Of a DNA stretch of 37,234 bases, positions 9,157 through 18,099 are shown piece by piece. Under the pieces are notes generated by a model. That model saw only the letters and a list, made by a program, of their open reading frames with translations. It had not been told where the DNA came from and made no database searches. Position 1 is the stretch's first letter. Every line of letters begins with the position of its first letter. The translations under genes and the position numbers were made by a program. The stretch spans positions 1 through 37,234 of the forward strand of contig JAGVUJ010000133.1 of the NCBI GenBank assembly GCA_019136325.1. Reading direction: 5' to 3'. Source of the stretch: Deltaproteobacteria bacterium. GTDB lineage: Bacteria; Desulfobacterota; Syntrophia; Syntrophales; Smithellaceae.

Positions 9157-10176
9157 TCAGAACATTTTTCCGAAAACCGGATGTCGTTTGGCGGCCATTT
9201 GCACAATCCGGCTGCCCATTTGAGCGTAAGTGATCCCGTCGACTTCGGCCGCGCAGGCCATACTGGCATCAGAGCTGATATCGGCATTGGGGTTCACGTC
9301 CAAAACAAAAAAAACATTATCCCGAAGCCTTATATCCATCCGGGCGTAGTCCCGGCATCCCGTCGCCCGGTAAGCGTCGCGGCACACCTTGTCCAGCGAT
9401 TTTTTTTCATTCGCGGTGAGCGGTGCCGGTAAAAGCGTTTTAATTTCTTCGTAATGAAGGGAACCCGGAATAAACTTCGCATCATATGTGCAGAGCCTGT
9501 CTTTGAGATTACCGAAACCGGAGAAATCCATTTCCGCCGCGGGCAATACGGAAATGTTTTCATTGCCCCAGACCGCGACATGAAATTCGCGGCCGTCAAT
9601 AAAATCTTCCACCAGCGCCGGTTGAGCGTATTGGTTCAAAATAAACGATATACGGTTTTTTAAGTCCCCCGGACTCATCACCACGGACTCCGGTGTGATG
9701 CCAGCAGAGCAATGTTCGTTTTGCGGCTTGACAATTGCCGGAAAGATTGCCCAGTCCCGCACATCAGGAGAATCGCAAATTCGCCACGGAGGTGTGGGAA
9801 TGGAAGCGCCATCCAGAATAATCTTGATTCGCTGTTTATCCTGAGCCAGCGCCAGCGCAACGGAATCGGCACCGGTAAAAGTATAGCCCAGCGATTCCAG
9901 CTTTTTTGCGACCAGCCATTCACTGTGTGCGATGCCCGGCAGTCCCTCGCACCAGTTGAAAATGATATATTTGCCGGGATCGAAAGGACGAAGATGAGCG
10001 GCAATATCGTCATCTTCCATGGCGATGGCGACGGTGGGATAGCCTTGTTTTTGCAGGGCATCGCCGAGTTCGGTTGATTGCCGGATCACCTCATTTTTTT
10101 CTTCCGTTGTCCAATCCGGATCCACATTGTACAATAAGATTACGGGAAGTTTCCCTGGCGCTATCGTTCTCGTCAC
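9157..10176 (-). CDS. D-alanine--D-alanine ligase-like ATP-grasp protein
   Basis: A 339-aa ATP-grasp ligase, a family that joins a carboxylate to an amine through an acyl phosphate. It shares the Ddl layout: an N-terminal domain with FNWCEGLPG (residues 73-81), the Ddl-like GYTFTGADSVALALAQDK (about 96-113), a central ATP-binding region with FPAIVKPQNEHCSAGI and ALVEDFIDGREFHVAV, and a metal-binding end with ARMDIRL and LDVNPNADIS. The terminal segment differs from the EINTxPGM form typical of true Ddl, so cell-wall D-Ala-D-Ala synthesis is doubtful. The start is a GTG preceded by AAGGA. It precedes the deoxyhypusine-synthase-like gene by 63 bp, hinting at a shared amine or polyamine substrate; this is inference. 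Confidence 0.85.
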   Translation of the reverse strand: MTRTIAPGKLPVILLYNVDPDWTTEEKNEVIRQSTELGDALQKQGYPTVAIAMEDDDIAAHLRPFDPGKYIIFNWCEGLPGIAHSEWLVAKKLESLGYTFTGADSVALALAQDKQRIKIILDGASIPTPPWRICDSPDVRDWAIFPAIVKPQNEHCSAGITPESVVMSPGDLKNRISFILNQYAQPALVEDFIDGREFHVAVWGNENISVLPAAEMDFSGFGNLKDRLCTYDAKFIPGSLHYEEIKTLLPAPLTANEKKSLDKVCRDAYRATGCRDYARMDIRLRDNVFFVLDVNPNADISSDASMACAAEVDGITYAQMGSRIVQMAAKRHPVFGKMF

Positions 10177-10298
10177 GTTATTATCCTTGCCATTGATTTA
10201 CCGTTTGTTGATTCGGCATTACCTGCTGGCGCAACAGACATTTTTGCGAGAATATTTTAGAGAAGCAATAAAGGTCTGTCAACCAATATTAAACGCGA

Positions 10299-11747
10299 TC
10301 ACCCCATCCACCTGCGTAAAAAGTGTTCCGGCATCCATGCATACCAATGATGTTTGAAGCGAAATCGTGCTACGGGACGGTACAAGGCGGCCAGCATTTT
10401 CATCATCAAAGAATCGGACTGATAATTCATTTTCTGATCGACGAATATGCTGACGGTTTCGATTCTTTCCATGAGTTTTCTCGTTTCATCATCTTGATCG
10501 TGCCCGATGTACTGTGTCCAATTGAACGTTCCCCATCCCTCCAGGGTTGACGGTGTCACGTCGCTCTGATGAACGATCCTTTCGCGAAGACGGGTGCCGG
10601 GATAAGGTTTATAGAAATGAAATGCGCTGATCAGGGCGTTGGGATTATCGCGCAATAATGACCAGGCCAGAGCAGTCGTCCTGAGAACGTCATCACGGGT
10701 TTCAGAAGGAAATCCGCACATGAAGTTATAATACACCTTCATTTGAGGATAACGGGACAGCCGTCGATTGAAGGCTACCACCTGATCGGGATGAATGCGT
10801 TTGTTGAGAATATCCAGTATGCGGGGTGATCCCGATTCGACACCGACCTGTAAAAAAACTCCTCCGGCTTCAACAACGAGATCTAAGTCCGCATCAGTCA
10901 TTTGATCGATCGTATCAACGCGAGCCCCCTGAAACCCCATTTTGATTGACCATCGTTGTTTCAGCACACCGGTCATAATCTCCCGTGTACGTTCCTTATC
11001 GATAAAAAAGCCATCGTCTACGAAATGAAACGCTTTAACGCCGTATGTTTCGACAAGCGGTTTTAACAGCCCCAGTAAACGAGGCGCGTTCAACGCTCTC
11101 CACTGTCGTTTGGCATACAGAGGATTATAGCAAAATGTGCAGTTGAAGGGGCAGCCCCGTGATGTCTCGACTTCGAGCACGCGCTTATTATCGAAGTAAC
11201 GGTGCAGGTATTGAGGAATGTGAACGAGATGGTAAGGCATGGGAGGCAGGGTATTCAAATCCAAAAAAGGCCTTTCCGGATTATGAACGATGAGACCGTG
11301 ATTTTTATAGGCAATGCCTTCCAGATTCTTCAGGGATTGACCCTGTTCAATCCGTAAAACAAGTTGCAGAAAAGTTTCTTCGCCTTCTCCCTTCACCACC
11401 ACATCGATGCAAGGATGTTCCAGCGTCTGCGAGGGGAACAAGGTTGCATGAACCCCTCCCCACACAACCGGCGTGGATGAGTGTTGCTTTACAAAAGCCG
11501 ACATCTCCAGTGCATGGGTGATTTGGGAACCGGTCATCGCCGTTACGCCGACACAAATCGGGTTCTGCTTTAATGCGTGATAAAGTTCGGATTTCCAGTC
11601 TGAAGAAGTCCGTTGGTCTATCAGAGTAACCGGATAGCCGGCCGCATCAAGTTTTGCCGCCGCGGCCAATAAAGACAAAGGAACCCATGGACGAAATACT
11701 TTGGAATAAAGCCCTTCCGACGGACGCAACAAAACAACAAATTTCAT
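10299..11747 (-). CDS. B12-binding-domain radical SAM protein
   Basis: A 482-aa protein with an N-terminal cobalamin-binding-like domain (about 1-140, including VVWGGVHATLFP) followed by a radical SAM barrel. The [4Fe-4S]/SAM motif is C199-x3-C203-x2-C206 in SRGCPFNCTFCYNP. The usual base-off DxHxxG signature is not seen; the matching place reads LIDQRTSS, so cobalamin may bind base-on or not at all. Such proteins catalyse methylations and rearrangements; the substrate is unknown. The start has an AAGAGG site. It lies downstream of an LPS-type kinase and glycosyltransferase on the same strand but has its own 153-bp leader, so a role in envelope lipid or glycan modification is possible but not shown. 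Confidence 0.88.
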   Translation of the reverse strand: MKFVVLLRPSEGLYSKVFRPWVPLSLLAAAAKLDAAGYPVTLIDQRTSSDWKSELYHALKQNPICVGVTAMTGSQITHALEMSAFVKQHSSTPVVWGGVHATLFPSQTLEHPCIDVVVKGEGEETFLQLVLRIEQGQSLKNLEGIAYKNHGLIVHNPERPFLDLNTLPPMPYHLVHIPQYLHRYFDNKRVLEVETSRGCPFNCTFCYNPLYAKRQWRALNAPRLLGLLKPLVETYGVKAFHFVDDGFFIDKERTREIMTGVLKQRWSIKMGFQGARVDTIDQMTDADLDLVVEAGGVFLQVGVESGSPRILDILNKRIHPDQVVAFNRRLSRYPQMKVYYNFMCGFPSETRDDVLRTTALAWSLLRDNPNALISAFHFYKPYPGTRLRERIVHQSDVTPSTLEGWGTFNWTQYIGHDQDDETRKLMERIETVSIFVDQKMNYQSDSLMMKMLAALYRPVARFRFKHHWYAWMPEHFLRRWMG

Positions 11748-11900
11748 CGCCTCTTTTTTTGTTGTGATCGTGATAAGAAAATCCTTTAAAACGTGATTGG
11801 CTTGAAAAAGATTCTAGATAAACGGTGACGGTCCGTCAAGCGCGAGATTAAATTTTATCATCAACTGTCTATTTTCCTTGATCCCGTTGTAATACATCGT

Positions 11901-12650
11901 CTATGCTTTATGCCGGTAGGATTTCACAAGGTGTTCGATATCATTGCCGAGCAACGCCAGACGAGACAAGAAAAACGGTTGAATGGCCTTCGGCACATTA
12001 TAATGGATATCCTTGATCAGCCCCCGGAAATCACGATTGTTTACGAAACCGGGTTTGTACCATCTTCGTTTTCCGATATCGTCAAAATCGGTCAGAAATA
12101 TTTCATCGCCTTTGAAAATAATGTTCTTCAGGCGAATATCGCCGTGAATTAAACCGAGATTTTTTATTTTGCTCGTTATGTCCACAATGGATTCAACGGC
12201 CTTTTGAATTTTTTCCGCATTGTTTTCATTTCTGAGGAAATACTCGTCGCCGGTAATGCCGTCAACCCATTCATAGACAAAATAGGAGCCTCCGCGCAGA
12301 GGGCCCATGCGGGTTTCTTTATACGCGATCGGTTTCGGCGTCGGTATTCCATTTTCATTGAACAACAAAGAATAATGCCATGACGTGCTGGCGCGTGTTC
12401 TTCTGAAATAACGCTTGATTCTGTGCCATGTTGATTTGTAGTTGTGAATTTTGACGATGGCTTTTGTTGCGCCGATCTCCAGAAAAATGATCCTGTTTTT
12501 AAAATTGTTCTGCACGATCCGGGAAGGGTGCCGCCGGAGATAGTCATCAGGATGACGCAGCAGGGCGATCATTTCATCGGAGATGAAATGCTGGTCGCAC
12601 ACTATTTGCGTAAAAAAATTATTTAGCCGGTAACAGTTTCTAGGATGCAT
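11901..12650 (-). CDS. Lipopolysaccharide kinase-like protein (Kdo kinase/WaaP-type fold)
   Basis: A 249-aa protein kinase-like fold enzyme, probably phosphorylating a core sugar of LPS at the inner membrane. The catalytic loop LIHGDIRLKNIIF (HGD with downstream Asn) and the metal-binding LTDFDDIGKRR are clear, as is an upstream hinge-like FVYEWVDGITG. The N-terminal lysine of the ATP site is probably in AIVKIHNYK. Its start codon lies inside the end of the preceding heptosyltransferase-like gene (11-bp overlap including the stop), so the two are translationally coupled. This coupling strongly supports an LPS-core or related surface glycan role. The exact acceptor is unknown. Confidence 0.85.
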   Translation of the reverse strand: MHPRNCYRLNNFFTQIVCDQHFISDEMIALLRHPDDYLRRHPSRIVQNNFKNRIIFLEIGATKAIVKIHNYKSTWHRIKRYFRRTRASTSWHYSLLFNENGIPTPKPIAYKETRMGPLRGGSYFVYEWVDGITGDEYFLRNENNAEKIQKAVESIVDITSKIKNLGLIHGDIRLKNIIFKGDEIFLTDFDDIGKRRWYKPGFVNNRDFRGLIKDIHYNVPKAIQPFFLSRLALLGNDIEHLVKSYRHKA

Positions 12651-13755
12651 TTCCGTTGCTCGCCGGTTGAGATTGAGAGAGCCAATGCCTGACTGCCTCG
12701 AAAACAGTATGCGGGTCTATTGCCTCCATGCAGGCGGAATGCCGGTCGAGTTTCTCGCACTGGGAGTGTCCGCAGGGAACGCAATCCTTCGTCGATTGAA
12801 AAAGTGTAATGTTCCCGTAAGTTTGAATCGCCGAACCCCGTCGTCCACCCCGCTGCAATTCATTGGACCATGGCGACCAGATTTCCGGTATGGTCGGACC
12901 GAACATGACAAACACCGGTTTATTAAACGCCGCAGCCAAATGACAGTTGAAAGTATCAACACCGACGTAGCCGAGCGACATGGCGGTCAGGGCGGCGCAT
13001 TCCTCCAGGGACAATCTGCCGATCAGCGATCGGACATTTTTCAAGTCCGGGATAGAGGCGTCTACCTGTCGGTCGACCTCACTTTTCCCCCCGGTGACAA
13101 TGACGGGAATATTCAAGGAATCAAGCAAATATAAAAGACTGTTGCGGAGATTTTGCGGATACGATTTGCAGAGAAATCGGCCGGCCGGATGAAAAATGAT
13201 AAAACGGTCGACGGACAAATCTTTTAAGAGTTGCTGTACCTTTTGCCCGGACGCTTCGGAATACCTCGCAGACAAGATTATCCGATCAATGGTTATACCG
13301 AGACCGCGCAAGGCGCTGAGGTTGTTTTCCAGGATGTGTTTTTCCGGGTTGATCAGATAACCGGCATTAAGCAGCAGCCGATGCCACCAGTTTTTTGCGA
13401 ACGTCGGATCCATCGCTCCGGCTGATGTCCGACCGGCCAGATAGGCGTATAGGTTGCTTCGTTCATTCGTGGTAAAAGAAATTGCCAGGTCGTATTTACG
13501 AAATAATTTTCGCGTCAGACCGATTTGCATCTTAAGAGAGAAAAGCAAATTATCTTTCAGCGCATCGTCTTCCAAAGCGATGATACGATGAATGCCGTTC
13601 AGAAGCTTAGCCGCCGCGACCGTATCGCTGTTGACCAGCAGATCAATGGACACATTTGGAAATTGCCGGGAAAGTATGTCAATGACCGGAGACATCGCCA
13701 GAACATCGCCGAGCGATCTTCTGATTATCAGCAGAACATTTTCAGGTGTTTTCAT
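12640..13755 (-). CDS. Glycosyltransferase family 9, ADP-heptose:LPS heptosyltransferase-like
   Basis: A 371-aa GT-B enzyme with the N-terminal family start VLLIIRRSLGDVLAMSPVI, a central FHPAGRFLCKSYP segment (the usual HPG..W.. region), and the C-terminal donor-binding part with VGVDTFNCHLAAAF and MFGPT. The Cys-rich tail (DCVPCGHSQCEKL) is common in this family. It probably adds a heptose or similar sugar to lipid A-core on the cytoplasmic face. It overlaps the downstream kinase gene by 11 bp. The ribosome site upstream is weak. The gap to the next upstream gene (232 bp) suggests its own promoter. Confidence 0.9.
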   Translation of the reverse strand: MKTPENVLLIIRRSLGDVLAMSPVIDILSRQFPNVSIDLLVNSDTVAAAKLLNGIHRIIALEDDALKDNLLFSLKMQIGLTRKLFRKYDLAISFTTNERSNLYAYLAGRTSAGAMDPTFAKNWWHRLLLNAGYLINPEKHILENNLSALRGLGITIDRIILSARYSEASGQKVQQLLKDLSVDRFIIFHPAGRFLCKSYPQNLRNSLLYLLDSLNIPVIVTGGKSEVDRQVDASIPDLKNVRSLIGRLSLEECAALTAMSLGYVGVDTFNCHLAAAFNKPVFVMFGPTIPEIWSPWSNELQRGGRRGSAIQTYGNITLFQSTKDCVPCGHSQCEKLDRHSACMEAIDPHTVFEAVRHWLSQSQPASNGNAS

Positions 13756-13987
13756 GATATTAAGAGAGATTCGCGCTTGTGTAAATTGCGAACTGTTCCG
13801 GTCGACATGGTCGGGGTAATATTTTGCAACATTTCCCTGCTTATCGTATTGTCCGAGTCAAAAATACTTATCACAATCAATGCATTCCGCTTTCCGGAAC
13901 ATGCATTAATCAAAACCGGTTTCTAAAATACGATTCAGTTTAGCGACGATATAAAATCCGTTTACCGCGCAGATTATGCTTTCAACC

Positions 13988-15184
13988 TTACTTGCAAACT
14001 GCTTTGAGAAGCGCTTCTGCGTTTGAGTCCGTTTCGATATAGTTCCATTCCGGGTCGTTGTACGTGTGGGCATACAAAGATTTCCCGTCCTTATCGTACA
14101 GGTACAAATAGATCATTCTCTCGCTCTGATTCTGACAGTCGATTTCGGAAAGATAAATCATGTGCGACAGTTTATCGTAACCTCTGGTCGATAATCTGTT
14201 TTCACGTCTGTATTGAATGGCATTAGAAACTTCTTTTTTGGAAAAAACCCATTTATTGAATATTTTGATAATATTGCCGTCGCCGTCTTTTACAACTCCG
14301 CCTTTTTTATAATAATGAACCGTGCCGTTGTTGTGCTTGCCGTACTTCACCCAGTCCGTTGTTGCAACAGCCGTGTCGCTGCCGGTTTCATAAGTGTTAG
14401 ATAATAGAATCTTTCCGGTGTTTATTTTGCGGACTTTTGTCGTTCTGCTGTTTTCATAAATCATGCGGTGCACGACGGCATCCAGGTTGAGGGCTTTGCC
14501 CAGTTGCATGATGTCATTATCTGTAATGCCATATAATGATATTTTTTGTTTTTCCGCCGCGGCGTTAAAAGCATCTTTGTCCAGAATGTTATATTTGTCC
14601 CGGTGGCGTTCCGCCATGTCCAAAAACTGTTTTTCTTCTTCTTTTTCAAGGGCTTCTTTCTTATCGGACGCCAGATTGGGAATCTGAGTCTCGATAATCA
14701 AACCGACATTCAATTTGTCTTCTTTTTTGGCCAGGACGTTGTCAACATCGTAACACCAGTTGGAATTTCCCTGGCCGGCATCCCATCCCTGGAGGCAAAA
14801 CTCCTGACTGAGGTATTTGCTGATCGCATCCGGATCAAAATTTATTTTGACTTTCTCGCAAATTTTTCGTCCTTTATTTTCCGCGCTTTCCGTGTGTCCG
14901 ACAACCGTGGTTTTTTCCACGTAATGACCGACGGCATAATTGACGCAATCAGGCGTGACGTTGGCGAAACGGGATGTCTTGACTAATTTTTTTACACCAT
15001 CTTTTTTGGCTTGCTCGTTTACCACTTTTCTGAAATCGTCCACTTTTTTCTTGTTTTTCATATCGCCGTTATACACGTCGCAATATTGACCGAAAACCTC
15101 CTGGGTTGCGGCAAATCCGCTGGAAGGAAAGGATAATGCAACAAGCACAATAATAATCAAGGTGAGTTGAAATGTATTCTTCAT
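13988..15184 (-). CDS. Exported protein with adhesin-E-like C-terminal domain
   Basis: A 398-aa protein with a clear Sec signal peptide (MKNTF..., hydrophobic core LIIIVLVALSF, likely cut after SSGFAA). The final ~150 residues, from TTDWVKYGKHNNGTVHYY through LSEIDCQN, YLYDKDGKSLY and LLKAVCK, resemble the surface-adhesin protein E type domain seen in many proteobacterial exported proteins. The middle part (about 190-250: NILDKDAFNAAAEKQ, DIMQLGKALNLDAVV) is reminiscent of the CsgG/FlgO-like fold of envelope assembly proteins, but this is weak. A Lys/Glu-rich stretch near 178-192 may be a short coiled coil. The start has an AAGAGGG site. Location is periplasm or outer surface; function unknown. 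It lies downstream of a secreted protease gene on the same strand. Confidence 0.72.
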   Translation of the reverse strand: MKNTFQLTLIIIVLVALSFPSSGFAATQEVFGQYCDVYNGDMKNKKKVDDFRKVVNEQAKKDGVKKLVKTSRFANVTPDCVNYAVGHYVEKTTVVGHTESAENKGRKICEKVKINFDPDAISKYLSQEFCLQGWDAGQGNSNWCYDVDNVLAKKEDKLNVGLIIETQIPNLASDKKEALEKEEEKQFLDMAERHRDKYNILDKDAFNAAAEKQKISLYGITDNDIMQLGKALNLDAVVHRMIYENSRTTKVRKINTGKILLSNTYETGSDTAVATTDWVKYGKHNNGTVHYYKKGGVVKDGDGNIIKIFNKWVFSKKEVSNAIQYRRENRLSTRGYDKLSHMIYLSEIDCQNQSERMIYLYLYDKDGKSLYAHTYNDPEWNYIETDSNAEALLKAVCK

Positions 15185-15260
15185 AAGCCCTCTTTTTAGT
15201 AAAATACTTTCCAGTATTCCGTAGTTTTAATCAATGTTCTGTTCAGAGAAACAGCATCCG

Positions 15261-15291
15261 AATTACATTATCATAACTGTAATTAATTACA
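15261..15291. promoter_or_regulatory. Palindromic AT-rich half-site cluster upstream of exported protein gene
   Basis: A perfect 14-nt palindrome TGTAATTAATTACA (15278-15291) lies about 95 bp upstream of the exported protein start, and a third copy of the half-site (AATTACA, 15261-15267) is next to it. Its spacing and repetition fit a regulator binding site, but AT-rich palindromes also arise by chance. Confidence 0.3.
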
Positions 15292-15473
15292 AGACACAAT
15301 TTATGCTTGATCCAGCCAACTGAAACGCCATATGGAACGCTTCATTTAAAGAAAGTCATTGTTAATATTCGTATTTCTTCCGTCAATTGGATAATCGACG
15401 AAATGGATTTATTATCCGAGCACGGTCTTTATTGAGCCATGGCGTCTGATATCTTTCCGATGCTTCTTTGTCT

Positions 15474-17222
15474 CTAATATTTCACGGTAATTTTCCGGGA
15501 TGATACTTTACAATTATTGGATTCATTGTTTTCGCTCACGACAAAATTATCATCTGCGCATGCCACAACATAATAAACGGTCTTGGCAATACCCTGAGGA
15601 ACAGTGACTTTAACTGAACCTCTGGACGTTTTACCCGCTGACAGTGCGCTGACAGAGCGGGTTCCGTTGAGCAGCACGGCATTGGCTGTCCTGGCGGTTG
15701 TCGTGGACAGATAGTATTTTGTTGATGAAGCAGGCGCCGAGGCGTTCCCCTGGTTTTTATTCGTGTCGGAGATGGAAAAACTTCGTCTTGATGCCGTAAT
15801 GGTTTTGGACAAGTTGCTTACAGCCGAGATGATCAGATCAGGCATGCTGAGCGTAAACGAGGCGCTTTTGTAAGAGGAAACATTTCCTGCGGCATCCCTG
15901 GCCCAGGCGTATAACGTTTTTGTGCCCAATGTCGTGGAGGAAAAAGTATAACTTGCCGGAGCGGTTGCCGACCAGTCGGCCGCCGATGATAAGGGTTTCG
16001 CTGAAGAAGTGGTAATCATGTAGCCGGTTACCTCCACGTTGTCCGTTGCCGTAAAGACGTTGACAGGCACCGTAAGCGATTTTGAAACGGTGGAGACCGA
16101 GAAGGCTGTCACGACTGGCGCTGTCCTGTCAACGGGGTCAGCCTGTCCGGCACCCCATTCAATATTGAGCGTCTGAAATCCAAGCGGATAGCTGGAAAGA
16201 CCGCGAAGCGTGCAATTGTAATTGATATACATTTTAACGCGAAAGATCCCGTTGGGTCTGCCGGCGGTTGTTCCCCAACTGTTGAGCACTATCCAGTAGT
16301 GATCATCCGTATCGGAAGCAGAATCATCGTAGCCGACCAGGGTCACTGCATGACCGCCGCCCTCATAGGCATCCCAGGTTTGACCGCAGTAAACATCCGG
16401 ATCCCAGAGGGCATTTTCCGACTGATTGTTCCAGAAATTATAGAAACTATTCCAGGAGGCATTGTCAGGAAGAAAAAACGCGAACCAGATGGCTTTCCCC
16501 TGATTCAGAACATTCTTTATGTTGGAGATAGCCTCGGCCTGCGAAATGCCTGTCGTGTGCACCGTGGCTTCAGATATGGATTGGATGGGGTAGTTGGCCG
16601 CTGTCGTAATATTTTCGCAGGATACCTTGGAGAAAGCGCCGAAGTAACTGCACCGAAAAGTGCCGTCCTGAAAGAACGCATTCGTATTGGCTGCGGAAAT
16701 GGCCATCAATTTCCCGTTGTAGAAATCCACAACGTCGGAAAGCCAGCCGCCACAGCAGGCGTTTTCTCCGTAACAGGAATTGATAAATTGAACCGAAAGA
16801 TTGTCGGCGGTTCCCCGTTGCGTATTCAGATCAATGCCCATAACACGCGTTCCGGCCCATGCCCAGCAATCGCCGCACGATCCCTGGTTTTCCGACGGCG
16901 TATACGTCAAAAGCCCGAGAAGATTGATGGAAGATACCTTGCCTGTCTGGTCGACACGCGCTTTCGCTCTCGGATGGGCCCGGTGGTGATATTTTTCACG
17001 GATGTACGCGCGCGGTGCCCTTTCCAGTCGGTCCTGCCATTTTCGGATCGTTAAATCATCCGGACGCATGATGGGAAATGTCTTTACGGGACGGCTGGTA
17101 TCCAGAACATACCGCTCTCGTTGCCCCGAGGTGGTGCTGTCCGCCTGGCCGGATACCGGTAAGATGAAAAATATTAATATTATACAAACAGTAATGCTGG
17201 GCCATAGGAATTTTTGTTTCAT
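15474..17222 (-). CDS. Secreted papain-like (C1A) cysteine protease with CARDB domain
   Basis: A 582-aa exported protease. A Sec signal peptide (core SITVCIILIFFILPVSG) is followed by a short prodomain, then a C1A peptidase domain from about 97 to 355. The catalytic set is complete: oxyanion Gln113 and nucleophile Cys119 in ENQGSCGDCWAW, His291 in GGGHAVTLVGYD, and Asn314 in IVLNSWG. A bacterial Ig-like segment (about 366-460: TAPVVTAFSVS, ATDNVEVTGYM, YAWARDAAGN) and a C-terminal CARDB domain (about 461-582: PDLIISAV, ADDNFVVSENNESNN) follow; both are typical extracellular adhesion or spacer folds. A GGAGG site precedes the ATG. It starts 48 bp after a lipoprotein gene, so the two are likely one operon. 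Confidence 0.92.
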   Translation of the reverse strand: MKQKFLWPSITVCIILIFFILPVSGQADSTTSGQRERYVLDTSRPVKTFPIMRPDDLTIRKWQDRLERAPRAYIREKYHHRAHPRAKARVDQTGKVSSINLLGLLTYTPSENQGSCGDCWAWAGTRVMGIDLNTQRGTADNLSVQFINSCYGENACCGGWLSDVVDFYNGKLMAISAANTNAFFQDGTFRCSYFGAFSKVSCENITTAANYPIQSISEATVHTTGISQAEAISNIKNVLNQGKAIWFAFFLPDNASWNSFYNFWNNQSENALWDPDVYCGQTWDAYEGGGHAVTLVGYDDSASDTDDHYWIVLNSWGTTAGRPNGIFRVKMYINYNCTLRGLSSYPLGFQTLNIEWGAGQADPVDRTAPVVTAFSVSTVSKSLTVPVNVFTATDNVEVTGYMITTSSAKPLSSAADWSATAPASYTFSSTTLGTKTLYAWARDAAGNVSSYKSASFTLSMPDLIISAVSNLSKTITASRRSFSISDTNKNQGNASAPASSTKYYLSTTTARTANAVLLNGTRSVSALSAGKTSRGSVKVTVPQGIAKTVYYVVACADDNFVVSENNESNNCKVSSRKITVKY

Positions 17223-17270
17223 GTCAGCGACCTCCGGACGTGCCTGTATGATGTTAAATTCTAGACACTG

Positions 17271-17726
17271 TTATTGTGCCTTGCCGTTGCGTATTGAGGG
17301 AAAATCAAACAGAACCGGCGTGCAGGTTCCCCTTGTAATCACCTTCATATAGCAGGGGAATCGTTTTCCCGCTTTGATATTGTATTGTTGCAGAAAATCT
17401 TTTTTCGGAAAAGAAGAATCTTCCTGGACAAGCAACCATTGTTTGCCCTCGACACGGGCAAACTCTTCCTGAATTTTTTCCTGCGGATAAAAGGAAAATC
17501 TGATTTCATATTCCCCGGTTTTTTGCTGCAGAAGTTTAACCGAAACGATTTCAGCATTGCCTTTGTACTGTTTGTAAGTACACGGACCGCCAACGCGCTG
17601 AGGGGAGGATGCCATGCCGCACGCGGACAGAAATAACAAAAGCATTACAGGCAGGATCAGGTTGAAAAATCCTGTATGTCTGAATGTTTTAAAAGTCCTT
17701 TGATATTTCATAAATGACTTACCCAT
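17271..17726 (-). CDS. Putative lipoprotein of unknown function
   Basis: About 150 aa with a lipoprotein signal: hydrophobic NLILPVMLLLF followed by lipobox LSAC, then GMASS, so the mature protein should be lipid-anchored. Position +2 is Gly, compatible with outer-membrane sorting. The rest has no family I recognise; it contains a few cysteines that could form disulfides (PCTY, FPCY, GTCT) and basic/acidic beta-type sequence. The start is uncertain: ATG at 17726 is used here, with a possible TTG 6 bp further upstream and another ATG at 17711. It lies upstream of the secreted protease gene and behind a good promoter, so it may assist, anchor or inhibit that protease, by context alone. Confidence 0.65.
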   Translation of the reverse strand: MGKSFMKYQRTFKTFRHTGFFNLILPVMLLLFLSACGMASSPQRVGGPCTYKQYKGNAEIVSVKLLQQKTGEYEIRFSFYPQEKIQEEFARVEGKQWLLVQEDSSFPKKDFLQQYNIKAGKRFPCYMKVITRGTCTPVLFDFPSIRNGKAQ

Positions 17727-17786
17727 CGTCAAACAAGTAACTCTGCAATCATCTTTTGCCAGGATGATGACAATCTTACCTTTGAA

Positions 17787-17815
17787 ATTATATATAAATA
17801 TGCCTTTTTTTGCAA
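17787..17815 (-). promoter_or_regulatory. Sigma-70-type promoter for the lipoprotein-protease pair
   Basis: Reading the minus strand, TTGCAA (17815-17810) and a perfect TATAAT (17792-17787) are separated by 17 bp. Transcription would start near 17780, giving a leader of about 54 nt before the lipoprotein start. Confidence 0.6.
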
Positions 17816-18037
17816 ACGACTTGATTTTAAGATTTTCAGGGCGTTGAGGCGGGGTTTTGAAAAGAAGGTTTCAGAAAAAGACATACCCTTCCCTCTTATT
17901 GAGAGAGAAAAGGGTTTTTAAGGTTTAATTTATATTAATGATGGTTCATCGCCACCAGCATCCATACCGCTACATGGGGAACATACGTCAGGATCCGTTT
18001 GTTAAAAGGGATTTGTCACGTGTCTGTCATGCTAAAA

Positions 18038-18081
18038 CCCAACATTTCTTCTCCCTTGAAATAGGGAGAAGAAATGTTGGG
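18038..18081 (-). terminator. Rho-independent-type terminator after tpsA1
   Basis: Perfect 19-bp stem (arms 18038-18056 and 18063-18081) with a 6-nt loop, followed on the minus strand by TTTTAGC. It is homologous to the hairpin after tpsA2 (23591-23630); the stem base pairs that differ are still paired. It should end the tpsA1 transcript. Confidence 0.82.
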
Positions 18082-18099
18082 TTAATAAAGAAATTTAAT

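Larger units (their letters stand above)
17733..18099. other. Intergenic region, 367 bp: promoter, terminator and tpsB-start vestige
   Basis: Holds the lipoprotein promoter (17787-17815), the tpsA1 terminator hairpin (18038-18081) and, at 17973-17990, an 18-bp match to the translation start of tpsB at 23523-23540. Homology with the tpsA2-tpsB spacer begins at 17973 and runs into tpsA1. No gene is supported here. Confidence 0.75.

Noticed and set aside
13879..13907. Hairpin between the heptosyltransferase-like gene and the exported protein gene
   Set aside because: The stem has a 2-nt bulge and no adjacent T-tract, so it is not a convincing terminator.
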